From: Acetivibrio cellulolyticus CD2
GTDB taxonomy: Bacteria > Bacillota > Clostridia > Acetivibrionales > Acetivibrionaceae
Direction: 5' to 3'
DNA: 64,000 nucleotides
NCBI RefSeq assembly: GCF_000179595.2
Contig: NZ_JH556651.1
Span: 244,510-308,509, forward strand
The notes beneath the pieces were generated by a model. The model had not been told where the DNA came from. It made no database searches and saw only the letters and a program-made list of their open reading frames with translations. The position numbers and the translations under genes were made by a program. Of this stretch, positions 1 through 9,035 are shown piece by piece; position 1 is the stretch's first letter, and each line of letters begins with the position of its first letter.

Positions 1-1
1 T

Positions 2-214
2 TTGGAAGAGTCAGCTAATAGAATTAATGTTCCATATCAGTTTGAAGTTCTTGAATTTGGAGGCAGTGATCCTGGAGCTATACACATATCCGGAGGGGGA
101 ATTCCAACAGGTGCAATTTCAATTCCATGCAGATATCTTCATAGTCCTGTTGAAGCTGCAAGTTTGCAGGATATTGAAAATGCAGCAAAACTTTTAGTTG
201 AAGCTATAAAATAG
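2..214 (+). CDS. M42 family metallo-aminopeptidase, C-terminal fragment
   Basis: This is the last 70 codons of a gene that begins before the window; the reading frame is open to the left edge. The segment GGSDPGAIHISGGGIPT followed by IPCRYLHSPVE is the C-terminal signature of family M42 (glutamyl aminopeptidase/PepA-like, once annotated as endoglucanase M). In the family, the His of the YLHSPVE segment is a metal ligand. The full enzyme would be a cytoplasmic, dinuclear-metal peptidase of about 340-350 residues that removes N-terminal residues from peptides. No terminator is evident in the 100 bases after the stop. The family call is fairly firm; substrate preference cannot be read from this piece. 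Confidence 0.85.
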   Translation: MEESANRINVPYQFEVLEFGGSDPGAIHISGGGIPTGAISIPCRYLHSPVEAASLQDIENAAKLLVEAIK

Positions 215-321
215 AATTAACCTGAATAAATATAATAATATAATATTCTTTTTGAAAGTGTTTACAATCAAGTGGGGATGAGCGTGGTTCCAAGATTTTG
301 TTAAATATGGGGGTATATAGA

Positions 322-1320
322 GTGAGAAGACTTACCTTTATGATTTTTATATTGCTTATACTTTCAGGCTGTGTTAGCAATAACAGAACTAATGAAAGTG
401 AGTTTAAGCCCATTGAAGATACCCGTGAAAATATACCTATAAGCTCTGGAGAAGAAAGTGAAGCAGGCCATGATATGCAAGTTCCCCAAATGGATACATA
501 TGAGATAACAATGAGAAGGGATTTGTTATGCCTAATGATGGCCTATCCGGAGTTTATTTCTGGTATTGAAAGAGGAAGCAACGATGAAGTATATGTAGTA
601 ATGAAATCAGGGCAAAAGATTTTGTACGATGACAAAAAGCAGAAAACGTACGATCAAAAGTTTGTTAATGCAGACTTGCAGGATACTATGGAACTGCTTT
701 ACCCACTGTCGGATATTTCGAAATTGATGGAAGAAAACTGTGACCCCGGCAGAATTAGGTCATATACATTTCTGAAGGAAGTATACGGCGGATCTAGACA
801 ACAAATAGAGAAAAGTTTAAAAGGTGTCAGAATAGGTGGGCAGGTATGTTCGTTTAACAGGAACAACGGTGCGGCTGAAGGACTTGAAAAGGCTGCTAAA
901 GAAATTATCGTATTGGCGGAAGACAGAAACAATATATACTCAAGTGTTTTTCCTGTAAACGGAACCTACAACTACCGGGTTATTGCAGGTACAGGACAAT
1001 TAAGTCCGCATGCTTTTGGGATAGCTATTGACTTTAAAAGTGATAAAAGGGATTACTGGAAATGGGCAAATAGGGAGCTTGGACAGCAGAGACTAAATGA
1101 GTACCCAAGAGAAGTTGTCAGCGCCATGGAAGAAAAAAATTTCATTTGGGGTGGTAAGTGGGCGCACTTTGACATATTGCATTTTGAGTACAGACCTGAA
1201 CTCATTATTAAAGCCCGAAATTATGTTAAAGAGTTTGAAACGGGAGAAGCATGGTATTATGGTTTTCCTTTAGAGGGTGCCGATGTAAAAAGCTATATTG
1301 AAATTATAGATAAAATTTGA
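322..1320 (+). CDS. Lipoprotein with M15 (VanY-type) D-Ala-D-Ala carboxypeptidase domain
   Basis: This is a predicted exported lipoprotein of about 332 residues. The GTG at 322 is chosen because a GGGGG run lies 8 bases before it and the product then starts with a short signal ending in a lipobox, LILSGC, at residues 12-17. An ATG at 307 and a TTG at 298 are in frame but have no ribosome site. Residues ~20-60 are a polar linker. The C-terminal ~130 residues hold the M15 metal site: SPHAFGIAIDF supplies His and Asp, and WAHFDILHFEY supplies the last His. Enzymes of this family trim D-Ala from peptidoglycan stem peptides outside the membrane. The neighbour on the right is convergent. The exact bond cleaved is not determinable. 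Confidence 0.8.
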   Translation: MRRLTFMIFILLILSGCVSNNRTNESEFKPIEDTRENIPISSGEESEAGHDMQVPQMDTYEITMRRDLLCLMMAYPEFISGIERGSNDEVYVVMKSGQKILYDDKKQKTYDQKFVNADLQDTMELLYPLSDISKLMEENCDPGRIRSYTFLKEVYGGSRQQIEKSLKGVRIGGQVCSFNRNNGAAEGLEKAAKEIIVLAEDRNNIYSSVFPVNGTYNYRVIAGTGQLSPHAFGIAIDFKSDKRDYWKWANRELGQQRLNEYPREVVSAMEEKNFIWGGKWAHFDILHFEYRPELIIKARNYVKEFETGEAWYYGFPLEGADVKSYIEIIDKI

Positions 1321-1330
1321 CGGCACCCAT

Positions 1331-2122
1331 TTATAATCTTAGCATTATGTCGACTATAAGAGATTTAAATACTGCAAAATATTCTCTGATTACGCAATTC
1401 GGAAAGACGCCTATCCATGTTTTTGAAGGTATTCCGTATGGCGTAAATCCGTTGAAGGATGCTAGGATTTTCGATCTTAGCATATGAAAATCACTTGTGA
1501 TTACCATTACCTTATAATTACTTTTTCCGGTTTGTTTCTCAAGTATTTGTTTGGTGTATTTAAAATTTTCCATTGTGCTTGTTGCTTCTGATTCTACTAT
1601 GATTTTATCTTCAGGGATATTGTTCTGAAGAAGGTAATTACACATGGCTTCACCTTCAGAAATAGTTTCGCCAAAGCCTTTTCCACCTGTTACAACTACT
1701 TTTAAATCAGGATGTTCTTTTAGAAACTCTATGCCTTTGTCCAATCTGAATTGTAAAGTCTTACTCAATTCACCTCCTTTTACTCCTCCGCCAAGAATAA
1801 TTACATAATCAACATCAGTATAGTTGTCAGCCCTAACAGTAGCAAATATCAGCCCTTCGATCAAAATGAATGAAATTATAAATGCTGATATACCAATTTT
1901 TATTGATCTTCTTAAAAATATGTTTTGTATTTTGGATATACTGAATTTACCCTTTAATTTAAGCAAACTATAGATAGTAAGAACAGTGCCAGCCAATAGC
2001 GTAAAAATTAAACCAAAATTGATGACAGAGCCTATTGCTAATAATATAACAACATCAAGTACTCCAAAAATGCCTATAATCAGGCAAAGGTATGTTATTG
2101 CTTTATCGAAAAAATGCCTCAT
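1331..2122 (-). CDS. YdcF/SanA-like DUF218 membrane protein
   Basis: This is a 263-residue membrane protein. The N-terminal ~100 residues form three hydrophobic segments (about 8-30, 33-55 and 72-95). The remaining soluble part is a DUF218 domain, recognisable from VDYVIILGGG, the KVVVTGGKG strand-turn, an acidic SEGEAM motif and the VITSDFHMLRS segment. Family members (YdcF, SanA, ElyC) are linked to cell-envelope or polysaccharide metabolism, but no reaction is firmly established for this form. The start ATG at 2122 is preceded on the minus strand by a purine-rich AAGGGAGT site. The gene is convergent with the M15 lipoprotein, with only 10 bases between stops. Confidence 0.8.
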   Translation of the reverse strand: MRHFFDKAITYLCLIIGIFGVLDVVILLAIGSVINFGLIFTLLAGTVLTIYSLLKLKGKFSISKIQNIFLRRSIKIGISAFIISFILIEGLIFATVRADNYTDVDYVIILGGGVKGGELSKTLQFRLDKGIEFLKEHPDLKVVVTGGKGFGETISEGEAMCNYLLQNNIPEDKIIVESEATSTMENFKYTKQILEKQTGKSNYKVMVITSDFHMLRSKILASFNGFTPYGIPSKTWIGVFPNCVIREYFAVFKSLIVDIMLRL

Positions 2123-2335
2123 AAATACGACTCCCTTAAATATTTAAAGTTAAAAAACTCCTTATACATTATAACTCATATATGTCGTTATGAAAGTAAA
2201 ATAAAGAATATTTAATAGAAATTTAATTATATTAAAATCTACTTAATAAATGAACAGGCTGGAGGAGATAAAAAAGGAATTATAATTTTTTTGTCGAATT
2301 AATTATTTAATTTAGAGAAATGTGGGGTGCTTAAT

Positions 2336-3961
2336 ATGAAAATAACATTTTTAGGGGCTGCAAAAACAGTCACAGGTTCATGTTACCTGGTTGAAACCCA
2401 AAGTACAAAATTTTTGGTTGACTGCGGCTTATTTCAAGGTCATGTAAAAGAAGATGCACTTAATGCCGAAGATTTTCCGATCAATCCGTCGGAATTGGAT
2501 TATATATTCCTTACACATGCTCATATTGACCATAGTGGAAGAATTCCTAAAATATACATCGAAGGTTTTAAAGGAGAAATATATGCAACAAAGGCAACTG
2601 CTGAATTGTGTGCTATAATGCTTCCTGACTGCGGGCATATACAGGAATTTGAAAACGAATGGCAGAACAAAAAGAGATTGAGAGCAGGTAAGCCTCCAGT
2701 TGAGCCAATTTATACATACCAGGATGCTCTGGACTGTATTAGCCTTTTCAAAAAAGTAAACTATGGAGAAGCAATAAAGATAAACGATGAAATAAAAGTA
2801 AAGTTTAATGATGCAGGGCATATTTTAGGATCTGCTATTATTGAGTTCTGGATTCAGGAGAAGGGCAAGGAAACAAAAGTTGTATTTTCAGGTGACCTGG
2901 GCAACAAGGGTATGCCTATATTAAAAGATCCTTCCATTATCGAAGGTGCAGACTATCTGGTAATTGAGTCAACATATGGCAACAGATTACATAAAGATAA
3001 TGGTAATAGATTTGAAGATTTTGTCGATATAATTAATGAAACTATAAATAATGGCGGAAATGTAGTAATTCCTTCCTTTTCTGTAGGCAGAACACAGGAA
3101 GTGATATATGAACTGAATAAAGAAAAAGAGAAATATGATGAAAAGTTAAAGAAATTGTTCAGCACTCCTGTTTTTGTAGACAGTCCATTGGCAATATCAG
3201 CCACGGAGGTATTTAGAAACAACCTTGATTGTTATGATGAGGAAGCACGTGAGTATATAGACAATGGAGACAACCCCTTGGACTTCCCGGGATTACAGTT
3301 TACAAGATCAGCTGAGGAATCGAGAGCTCTAAATGAGAGAACGGACAGTGCGATAATAATTTCAGCAAGCGGGATGTGTGAAGCCGGAAGGATTAAGCAT
3401 CATCTCAAACATAATTTGTGGAGAAAGGAATCAACTATATTATTTGTAGGTTACCAAGCGCAGGGGACCCTTGGAAGGAAACTTGTGGATGGAGCAAAAA
3501 GGGTAAAAATCTTTGGTGAGGACATATCTGTTAATGCTCGCATAGAAATGCTTGAAGGATTCTCTGGACATGCCGATAAAAACGGATTGCTCGAATGGTT
3601 AGGCGGATTTAACAAGAAACCTTCTAAAGTTTTCATAGTACATGGTGAAGAAGAGTCAATGATTGAGTTCTCAAGTGAAATAAAAAATAAGTTTAACATA
3701 GAGACAATAATTCCTGAAAAAGGCGAGAGTTTTATAATAACTGCCGATAAGGTTCTTGAAGCCAGTGAAAAGGTTAAGTCAGCAATATCGTTTAAACGTC
3801 TTGCAGTTATTGATGTACTTGAAACCTTAAAGGAAGAAATTGATGAACTGTCAGAAGTTCTTATGAATGATTTGAAGAAGGAGAAGTCTGATGTTGAAGT
3901 AGATGAGATTAGAGCAAGGCTTAAGAATATAGAAAAATCCATAGTAGATACGTTAAGGTAG
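2336..3961 (+). CDS. beta-CASP metallo-beta-lactamase fold ribonuclease
   Basis: This 541-residue protein is a metallo-beta-lactamase fold hydrolase with a beta-CASP insert, the family of CPSF-73-like and YbiY/YsiK-like RNA nucleases. Seen directly are the zinc motif HAHIDHSGR (residues ~55-63), DAGHILGSA (~160), SGDLGNKG (~185), the beta-CASP segment ISASGMCEAGRIKHH (~345-360) and the terminal zinc ligand in VHGEEE (~435). The last ~80 residues are charged and helical and probably form a coiled coil. The ATG at 2336 (MKITFLGAAKTVTGS) has GGGG 8 bases upstream and gives the canonical family start; a GTG at 2327 is in frame but less likely. The likely role is cytoplasmic RNA processing or decay; the substrate is unknown. 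Confidence 0.88.
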   Translation: MKITFLGAAKTVTGSCYLVETQSTKFLVDCGLFQGHVKEDALNAEDFPINPSELDYIFLTHAHIDHSGRIPKIYIEGFKGEIYATKATAELCAIMLPDCGHIQEFENEWQNKKRLRAGKPPVEPIYTYQDALDCISLFKKVNYGEAIKINDEIKVKFNDAGHILGSAIIEFWIQEKGKETKVVFSGDLGNKGMPILKDPSIIEGADYLVIESTYGNRLHKDNGNRFEDFVDIINETINNGGNVVIPSFSVGRTQEVIYELNKEKEKYDEKLKKLFSTPVFVDSPLAISATEVFRNNLDCYDEEAREYIDNGDNPLDFPGLQFTRSAEESRALNERTDSAIIISASGMCEAGRIKHHLKHNLWRKESTILFVGYQAQGTLGRKLVDGAKRVKIFGEDISVNARIEMLEGFSGHADKNGLLEWLGGFNKKPSKVFIVHGEEESMIEFSSEIKNKFNIETIIPEKGESFIITADKVLEASEKVKSAISFKRLAVIDVLETLKEEIDELSEVLMNDLKKEKSDVEVDEIRARLKNIEKSIVDTLR

Positions 3962-3998
3962 TTAATTGTGTATTAGCTCCAATAAAGGAGGAAATTGC

Positions 3999-6140
3999 AT
4001 GCTGAAGAATATGAAGATAAGCTTTAAGATTACGGCTTTAACCGTTGTAATTATAGTGTCTTTATCAATTTCATTTTTTGTGGCTTTTAAAGTTATTCAA
4101 TCTACTTTGTTGGAGCAGAACTCACAAGGAACTTATGAAGTAATAAATCAGACTGCTAATAATTTGGAGATTATACTAAAAAACGTTGACAACTTGGCAA
4201 TGGAGATAAGCAGAGATGATGAAATTGGACAAAAAATGGCTGAATTGGATGCTGCAAAGGATGAAGCTGAGACTAGCAGGCATCAATCCGAAATAAAGGT
4301 TTTATTAAGCAATTATGTAGTTACAAACATAGACATTGACTGTGCTCTTATTGTTACACCTAAATATAATACGATTACTTCCGGACAGACAGCAGTGAGA
4401 GATAGTTTTGATATGGAAAAATCATCTACACTAAAAACTTATATAGATAGTGGTTCTAAATCTATGTGGTTTGATACCCATGCTCAGGATATAGATATTA
4501 ATGGAAGTACAGTGCCTTTGGGTAGCAGGATAATAACACTCGGAAAAAGTGTTTATACAACAACAAGTTTAAAGAGTGTGGGAACATTGTTTCTGTTTAT
4601 AAAAGAATCAACTATAGCTAATGTAGTTAAAGAAGTTAACCTCACTAATAAAGGTTTGTTTTACATTGTTGGTGATGATGGAAATCTGGTATACAATCAG
4701 AATAATTTAGAGCATGGGGGACTTTTATTAAAAGATATTAGTACACCTGAAAACAAGGCCTTTCGATATATATCTGAAAATGTATTTAACAATATTAAGC
4801 AGGAAGGTAAGGAAAATGATGAGAATGGGGAAAATCAGAATATATCTGATAAAAATATACTTACGGAATTGGTAAACGCTAAGAAATGTGTAATTACTCA
4901 CGCAACAGTAGATAATATATCTAAAACACAGCTTGGGTGGACTTTTGTATCTGTAACAAATACCGAAGATATTTTTTCAAATATCAACAAAATTATACAG
5001 CAGATTGTAATTCTTAGTATAATATGCATGGTTATCGGATTATTGCTTGCATTTCTTATAACCAGAGACATTACAAAGGCATTTAAGAAATTAATGGGCA
5101 AAATGGATGAGGTTAAGAAGGGAAACCTGAATATTGAGTTTAAATTTGATAGGAAAGATGAAATAGGTTATTTGGAAAGAAGCTTTGAAAATATGGTTAA
5201 GAGTTTGAAAGAACTTGTTAACAAAGTCAGAAGTGCATCTTATATTTCTATTGACTCTTCACAGACACTTTCTGCTTCATGTGAAGAAAACTATGCCTCC
5301 ATTGAAGAACTCAATTCTCTTTTACAAATGCTTACAGATGATTTTCATAAACAATCCGGTAATGTAGTTTTAGGAAAGAATGAAGTTGGTGTAATTAAAG
5401 AAAAAATTGGCAGGGCGAAAGGTAATATCGAAATTACGGATCAAATTATTATTAAATCAAAGCAGCTCAGTGATTTGAATAAAAACTCCGTATCCTTACT
5501 ATATAATATGTCTGATAACATTAAAAAAGCCATGGACAATATAAGTATGGAGTTTAAAGAGCTTATTATTGCATCTTCTGAAATTGGTAAAATAACGCAG
5601 GCTATAACAAGAATTTCAGATCAGACAAAACTTTTGGCATTAAATGCTTCAATCGAATCTGCAAAAGCAGGAGTTTATGGCAAAAGCTTTGCTCTTGTAG
5701 CTGAAGAAATCAAGAAACTTTCAATACAGTCCAAGGAGTTTGTTTCTAGTATCGATTTAAAGGTAAAAAATATAGTAGGGAAAATCGAAAAAGCAGGAAC
5801 TTCTGTAACATCATTAAATGGAGTTGTAAAGGAGAGCGAAAGTACTATTACAAGTGTGGTAGACAGTTTTGATAATAACCTTAGCTTCCTAAATAATATT
5901 GTCAGTCAAATAGAAAATATAAAAGAATCAATAAACTCTATTGAAACTTCAGGAAATGATATTATAACAATAATCGAGAGCATAAGTGGAAGTATAGAAT
6001 TGGACATAGATTATATAGATAATATTAATACAACTACAAATGAGCAATTCAAAATGGTTGAACAACTGGTTGAAAAATCGGAAGAACTGCTTTATATTGC
6101 ACATGACCTTGAAGATGTGGTAAACAGTTTTCACGTATAA
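3999..6140 (+). CDS. Methyl-accepting chemotaxis protein (copy 1)
   Basis: This is a 713-residue transmembrane chemoreceptor. An AAAGGAGG site stands 8 bases before the ATG at 3999. The order is TM1 (~10-32), an extracellular sensor of about 300 residues (dCache-like by position and length, low confidence), TM2 (~337-358), a HAMP segment beginning ITRDITKAFKK, and a C-terminal signalling domain. The hairpin tip reads ISDQTKLLALNASIESAKAG; the usual Arg of EAARAG is Lys here. Such receptors pass ligand occupancy to CheW/CheA. A second receptor follows with an almost identical signalling half, so the pair arose by duplication or is kept alike by gene conversion. A terminator-like hairpin follows the stop. 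The ligand is unknown. Confidence 0.92.
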   Translation: MLKNMKISFKITALTVVIIVSLSISFFVAFKVIQSTLLEQNSQGTYEVINQTANNLEIILKNVDNLAMEISRDDEIGQKMAELDAAKDEAETSRHQSEIKVLLSNYVVTNIDIDCALIVTPKYNTITSGQTAVRDSFDMEKSSTLKTYIDSGSKSMWFDTHAQDIDINGSTVPLGSRIITLGKSVYTTTSLKSVGTLFLFIKESTIANVVKEVNLTNKGLFYIVGDDGNLVYNQNNLEHGGLLLKDISTPENKAFRYISENVFNNIKQEGKENDENGENQNISDKNILTELVNAKKCVITHATVDNISKTQLGWTFVSVTNTEDIFSNINKIIQQIVILSIICMVIGLLLAFLITRDITKAFKKLMGKMDEVKKGNLNIEFKFDRKDEIGYLERSFENMVKSLKELVNKVRSASYISIDSSQTLSASCEENYASIEELNSLLQMLTDDFHKQSGNVVLGKNEVGVIKEKIGRAKGNIEITDQIIIKSKQLSDLNKNSVSLLYNMSDNIKKAMDNISMEFKELIIASSEIGKITQAITRISDQTKLLALNASIESAKAGVYGKSFALVAEEIKKLSIQSKEFVSSIDLKVKNIVGKIEKAGTSVTSLNGVVKESESTITSVVDSFDNNLSFLNNIVSQIENIKESINSIETSGNDIITIIESISGSIELDIDYIDNINTTTNEQFKMVEQLVEKSEELLYIAHDLEDVVNSFHV

Positions 6141-6182
6141 TTTATTCAGAAATCATTTATTAATAGACATAAAAGTTTAATT

Positions 6183-6236
6183 AAAGCAAAGAGATGCCTG
6201 ACAATCATTCAAAAAGAAAACAGGCATTTTTGCTTT
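6183..6236 (+). terminator. Hairpin terminator after chemoreceptor copy 1
   Basis: ATGCCTG pairs with CAGGCAT, and an outer AAAGCAA pairs with TTGCTTT. The right arm runs into a T-rich stretch. It lies 43 bases after the receptor stop codon. Confidence 0.65.
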
Positions 6237-6319
6237 CTAAACACTATATTCATGGTGTGCTTTTGATATTACTGGCTGAAGTTTTTGGCTGCATAGATTT
6301 ATATTAGGTGATTTATTCA

Positions 6320-6364
6320 ATTCTGTTGATTCTGCTAATTCTGTTAATTATGTTAATTGACATG
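6320..6364 (+). repeat. 9-bp imperfect tandem repeat
   Basis: Units read ATTCTGTTG, ATTCTGCTA, ATTCTGTTA and ATTATGTTA, then a decayed ATTGACATG. The array sits in the leader region about 65 bases before the second chemoreceptor. A spacing or regulatory role is possible but not shown. Confidence 0.7.
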
Positions 6365-6428
6365 AGTATTTTGTCGATATAATTAGTGAAGTTCTGATTG
6401 TGAGAAATCTCTTCAAAGGAGGAACTAC

Positions 6429-8537
6429 ATGATAAAGAATTTTAAAATAAGTTTTAAGATTACTGCTTTAACTATTATAATTATAGTTTCCTTATCAATT
6501 GCATTTATAGTTGCCTTTAAAGTTATTCAAGATACATTGTTGGACGTAAACTCGAAAGGAACTTACGAAGTAGTCAATCAAACTACAAATAACCTTGAAA
6601 ATGTACTTGAAGAAATAGAAGAACTTGCAGTAAAAATGAGCAAGGATGATGAAATAGCACAAAGAGCTGTGAAAATGGATGCTGCAAAAGATGTAGCAGA
6701 AGCAAATAGATATCAAGGTGAAATAAAACTTTTGTTAGATAATTATGTGAGTTCAAATATGGATATTGAGGCTGCTGTTGTCATTACACCAAAAAACAAT
6801 ACTGCTGCTTCAGGTCAGCAATCAGTGGCAAGCGAGCAAGTAGTGAAAGATATACCTACCATAAAAAACTTTCGGGATAGTAAGTCTAAATCTATGTGGC
6901 TTAGTACCTATTTTCAGGATATGGATCTGCCAGGAGGCAGGGCATCTGATAAGGTTATTACACTCATAAAGAGTATGTATTCATCAACAAGTTTAAACAG
7001 TATTGGAACATTGGTTTTATATATGAGAGAATCACTGATAGGTAATGAAATTAATGAAGTCAGTCTTACCAATAAAGGGGAATTTTATGTTGTAGGTGAA
7101 AGGGACAATCTTGCATATAATGTAAATGATATAGGTAATAATGCCAATATTTTAAAATTTATTAGTGAAGCTGAAACAAAAAAATTTAGATATGTTTCCG
7201 AAGATACACTTAACAAGATTAAGCAGGCAAACCAGGATGGTTCTGGTGAAAACGTATTTAGGGAAATAGTAAACGGTGAAGAGTGCGTGGTTACTTATTC
7301 AAAAATAGATAAAGTAGCAGGTACACCATTAGGATGGACAATTATATCAGTAACTAAGACTGCGGATATTTTTGAAAATATTAATAAAATAATGCGGCAG
7401 GTTATAATTCTATCTATAGTATGTATGATTATTGGGTTATTAGCAGCATTTTATATAAGCCGGGACATTACAAAGGCGTTTAAGAAATTAATGGGTAAAA
7501 TGGATGAGGTTAAGAAGGGAAACCTGGATATTGAGTTCAAACTTGATAGAAAAGATGAGATTGGTTATCTGGAAAGAAGCTTTGAAAATATGGTTAGGAG
7601 CTTGAAAGAACTTATTAGCAAAATAAGAAGTGCATCTACTATTTCTATTGACTCTTCACAGACACTTTCTGCTTCATGTGAAGAAAACTATGCATCTATT
7701 GAAGAACTCAATTCCCTTTTACAAATACTAACAGAAGATTTCCATAAACAATCCGGTAATATAGTTTTAGGAAAGAATGAAGTTGGCGAAATTAAAGAAA
7801 AGATTGGCAGGACGAAAAGTAATATCGAAATTACCGACGAAATTATTATTAAATCAAGGCAGCTCAGCGATTTGAATAAAAACTCCGTATCCTTACTATA
7901 CAATATGTCTGATAACATTAAAAAAGCCATGGACAATATAAGTATGGAGTTTAAAGAGCTTATTATTGCATCTTCTGAAATCGGTAAAATAACGCAGTCT
8001 ATAACAAGAATTTCAGATCAGACAAAACTTTTAGCATTAAATGCCTCAATCGAATCTGCAAAAGCAGGAGTTTATGGCAAAAGCTTTGCTCTTGTAGCTG
8101 AAGAAATAAAGAAACTTTCTGTGCAATCCAAGGAGTTTGTTTCAAATATTGATATAAAGGTAAAAAATATAGTAGGAAAGATTGAAAAAGCAGGAACTTC
8201 TGTAACTTCGTTAAATGGAGTTGTAAAGGAGAGCGAAAGTACTATTACAAGTGTGGTAGACAGTTTTGATAATAACCTCAGCTTCCTAAATAATATTGTC
8301 AGTCAAATAGAAAATATAAAAGATTCAATAAACTCTATTGAAACTTCAGGAAATGATATTATAACAATAATAGAGAGCATAAGTGGAAGTATAGAATCGG
8401 ACATAGATTATATAGATAATATTAATACTACTACAAGTGATCAGTTAAAAATGGTTGAACAATTAGTTAAAAAATCTGAAGAACTGAGCAGTATCGCCTA
8501 TGATCTTGAAGGTGTAGTTAATAATTTCCAGATGTAA
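6429..8537 (+). CDS. Methyl-accepting chemotaxis protein (copy 2)
   Basis: This is a 702-residue paralogue of the preceding receptor with the same architecture: TM1 (~10-32), extracellular sensor of ~290 residues, TM2 (~325-347), HAMP, and a signalling domain with the tip ISDQTKLLALNASIESAKAG. An AAAGGAGG site lies 6 bases before the ATG. The N-terminal TM and the whole cytoplasmic half are nearly the same as copy 1 in DNA, with long identical stretches (for example around 5517-5580 and 7915-7980). The sensor halves differ much more and contain a length change. This suggests the two proteins bind different ligands but engage the same kinase array, perhaps as mixed trimers. A clear terminator follows. 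Confidence 0.92.
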   Translation: MIKNFKISFKITALTIIIIVSLSIAFIVAFKVIQDTLLDVNSKGTYEVVNQTTNNLENVLEEIEELAVKMSKDDEIAQRAVKMDAAKDVAEANRYQGEIKLLLDNYVSSNMDIEAAVVITPKNNTAASGQQSVASEQVVKDIPTIKNFRDSKSKSMWLSTYFQDMDLPGGRASDKVITLIKSMYSSTSLNSIGTLVLYMRESLIGNEINEVSLTNKGEFYVVGERDNLAYNVNDIGNNANILKFISEAETKKFRYVSEDTLNKIKQANQDGSGENVFREIVNGEECVVTYSKIDKVAGTPLGWTIISVTKTADIFENINKIMRQVIILSIVCMIIGLLAAFYISRDITKAFKKLMGKMDEVKKGNLDIEFKLDRKDEIGYLERSFENMVRSLKELISKIRSASTISIDSSQTLSASCEENYASIEELNSLLQILTEDFHKQSGNIVLGKNEVGEIKEKIGRTKSNIEITDEIIIKSRQLSDLNKNSVSLLYNMSDNIKKAMDNISMEFKELIIASSEIGKITQSITRISDQTKLLALNASIESAKAGVYGKSFALVAEEIKKLSVQSKEFVSNIDIKVKNIVGKIEKAGTSVTSLNGVVKESESTITSVVDSFDNNLSFLNNIVSQIENIKDSINSIETSGNDIITIIESISGSIESDIDYIDNINTTTSDQLKMVEQLVKKSEELSSIAYDLEGVVNNFQM

Positions 8538-8569
8538 GATTTCTTTTTTCAAAACAGAAAATTTATACA

Positions 8570-8604
8570 AAAAAATGCCTGAAAATAGAAAGGGCATTTT
8601 TTTT
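8570..8604 (+). terminator. Intrinsic terminator after chemoreceptor copy 2
   Basis: An AAAAAATGCC arm pairs with GGCATTTTTT and is followed by a T run. It lies about 33 bases after the stop. Confidence 0.8.
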
Positions 8605-8610
8605 AATGCC

Positions 8611-8838
8611 TAAGTTATATTTTTAGTATTCCTAAGGAATTTGCAAAATGTTTTTAAAAGCGATAAAATGAATAGGAACCTTGAAGCAATGAAAGCTAGG
8701 CCTATTAAGGTCAAGTAAGGCTGGAATGTGAAATTATAACCGAAGTTAAATTTTCAGCATTCCTGAGTATAATTAATAATTGACAATAGGTGCTTTATAT
8801 TTGATAATATTAATAATGCATTGTTAAATACACTTATT
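8611..8838. other. Intergenic region with repeat fragments, left of the IS
   Basis: No gene is seen here. It holds a half copy of the dispersed palindromic element (8611-8632), an IS-end-like motif AGGAATTTGCAAAATG (8635-8650) and a full palindromic element copy (8723-8763). AT-rich promoter-like sequences follow, including TTGTTA at 8821, which may be the remains of the iorA promoter displaced by the IS. Confidence 0.6.
8723..8763 (+). repeat. Dispersed ~42-bp palindromic element, copy 1
   Basis: The left arm GGAATGTGAAATT pairs with the right arm AAATTTTCAGCATTCC. The inside reads CCGAAGTTAAATTTTC. It matches the element between ylbF and mutS at 37547-37589 over its whole length, with scattered differences. 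Confidence 0.7.
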
Positions 8839-8851
8839 GTTTATAAATATA
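8839..8851 (+). repeat. Target-site duplication, left copy
   Basis: GTTTATAAATATA directly abuts the left end of the IS and is repeated exactly at 10601-10613 on the other side. Confidence 0.8.
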
Positions 8852-8868
8852 TAGGCATTTGCAAAATG
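8852..8868 (+). repeat. IS terminal inverted repeat, left
   Basis: TAGGCATTTGCAAAATG. It matches the reverse complement of 10584-10600 at 14 of 17 positions. Confidence 0.8.
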
Positions 8869-8995
8869 ACTTAAAAAATCAGATGTAAAAAGTTAGAAGA
8901 GATGTAAAATGGACTTTGATAACTTAAGAGGGATATATGTTAGTGATTTGACTGAAAAACCAGAACCTTGTTGATGAAATTACAGCACAAATAAG

Positions 8996-9014
8996 CTTAT
9001 GTATAAGACATAAG
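8996..9014 (-). terminator. Possible terminator of the transposase gene
   Basis: CTTATGT and ACATAAG form a 7-bp stem with a 5-base loop, about 20 bases past the transposase stop on the minus strand. The T tract is weak, so this is tentative. Confidence 0.4.
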
Positions 9015-9035
9015 TTTCAAGAGTAAGTTAGTAAA

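Noticed and set aside
3451-3942. 163-codon frame antisense to the beta-CASP gene
   Set aside because: Ser/Leu/Phe-rich antisense shadow of a strong gene, with no start signal.
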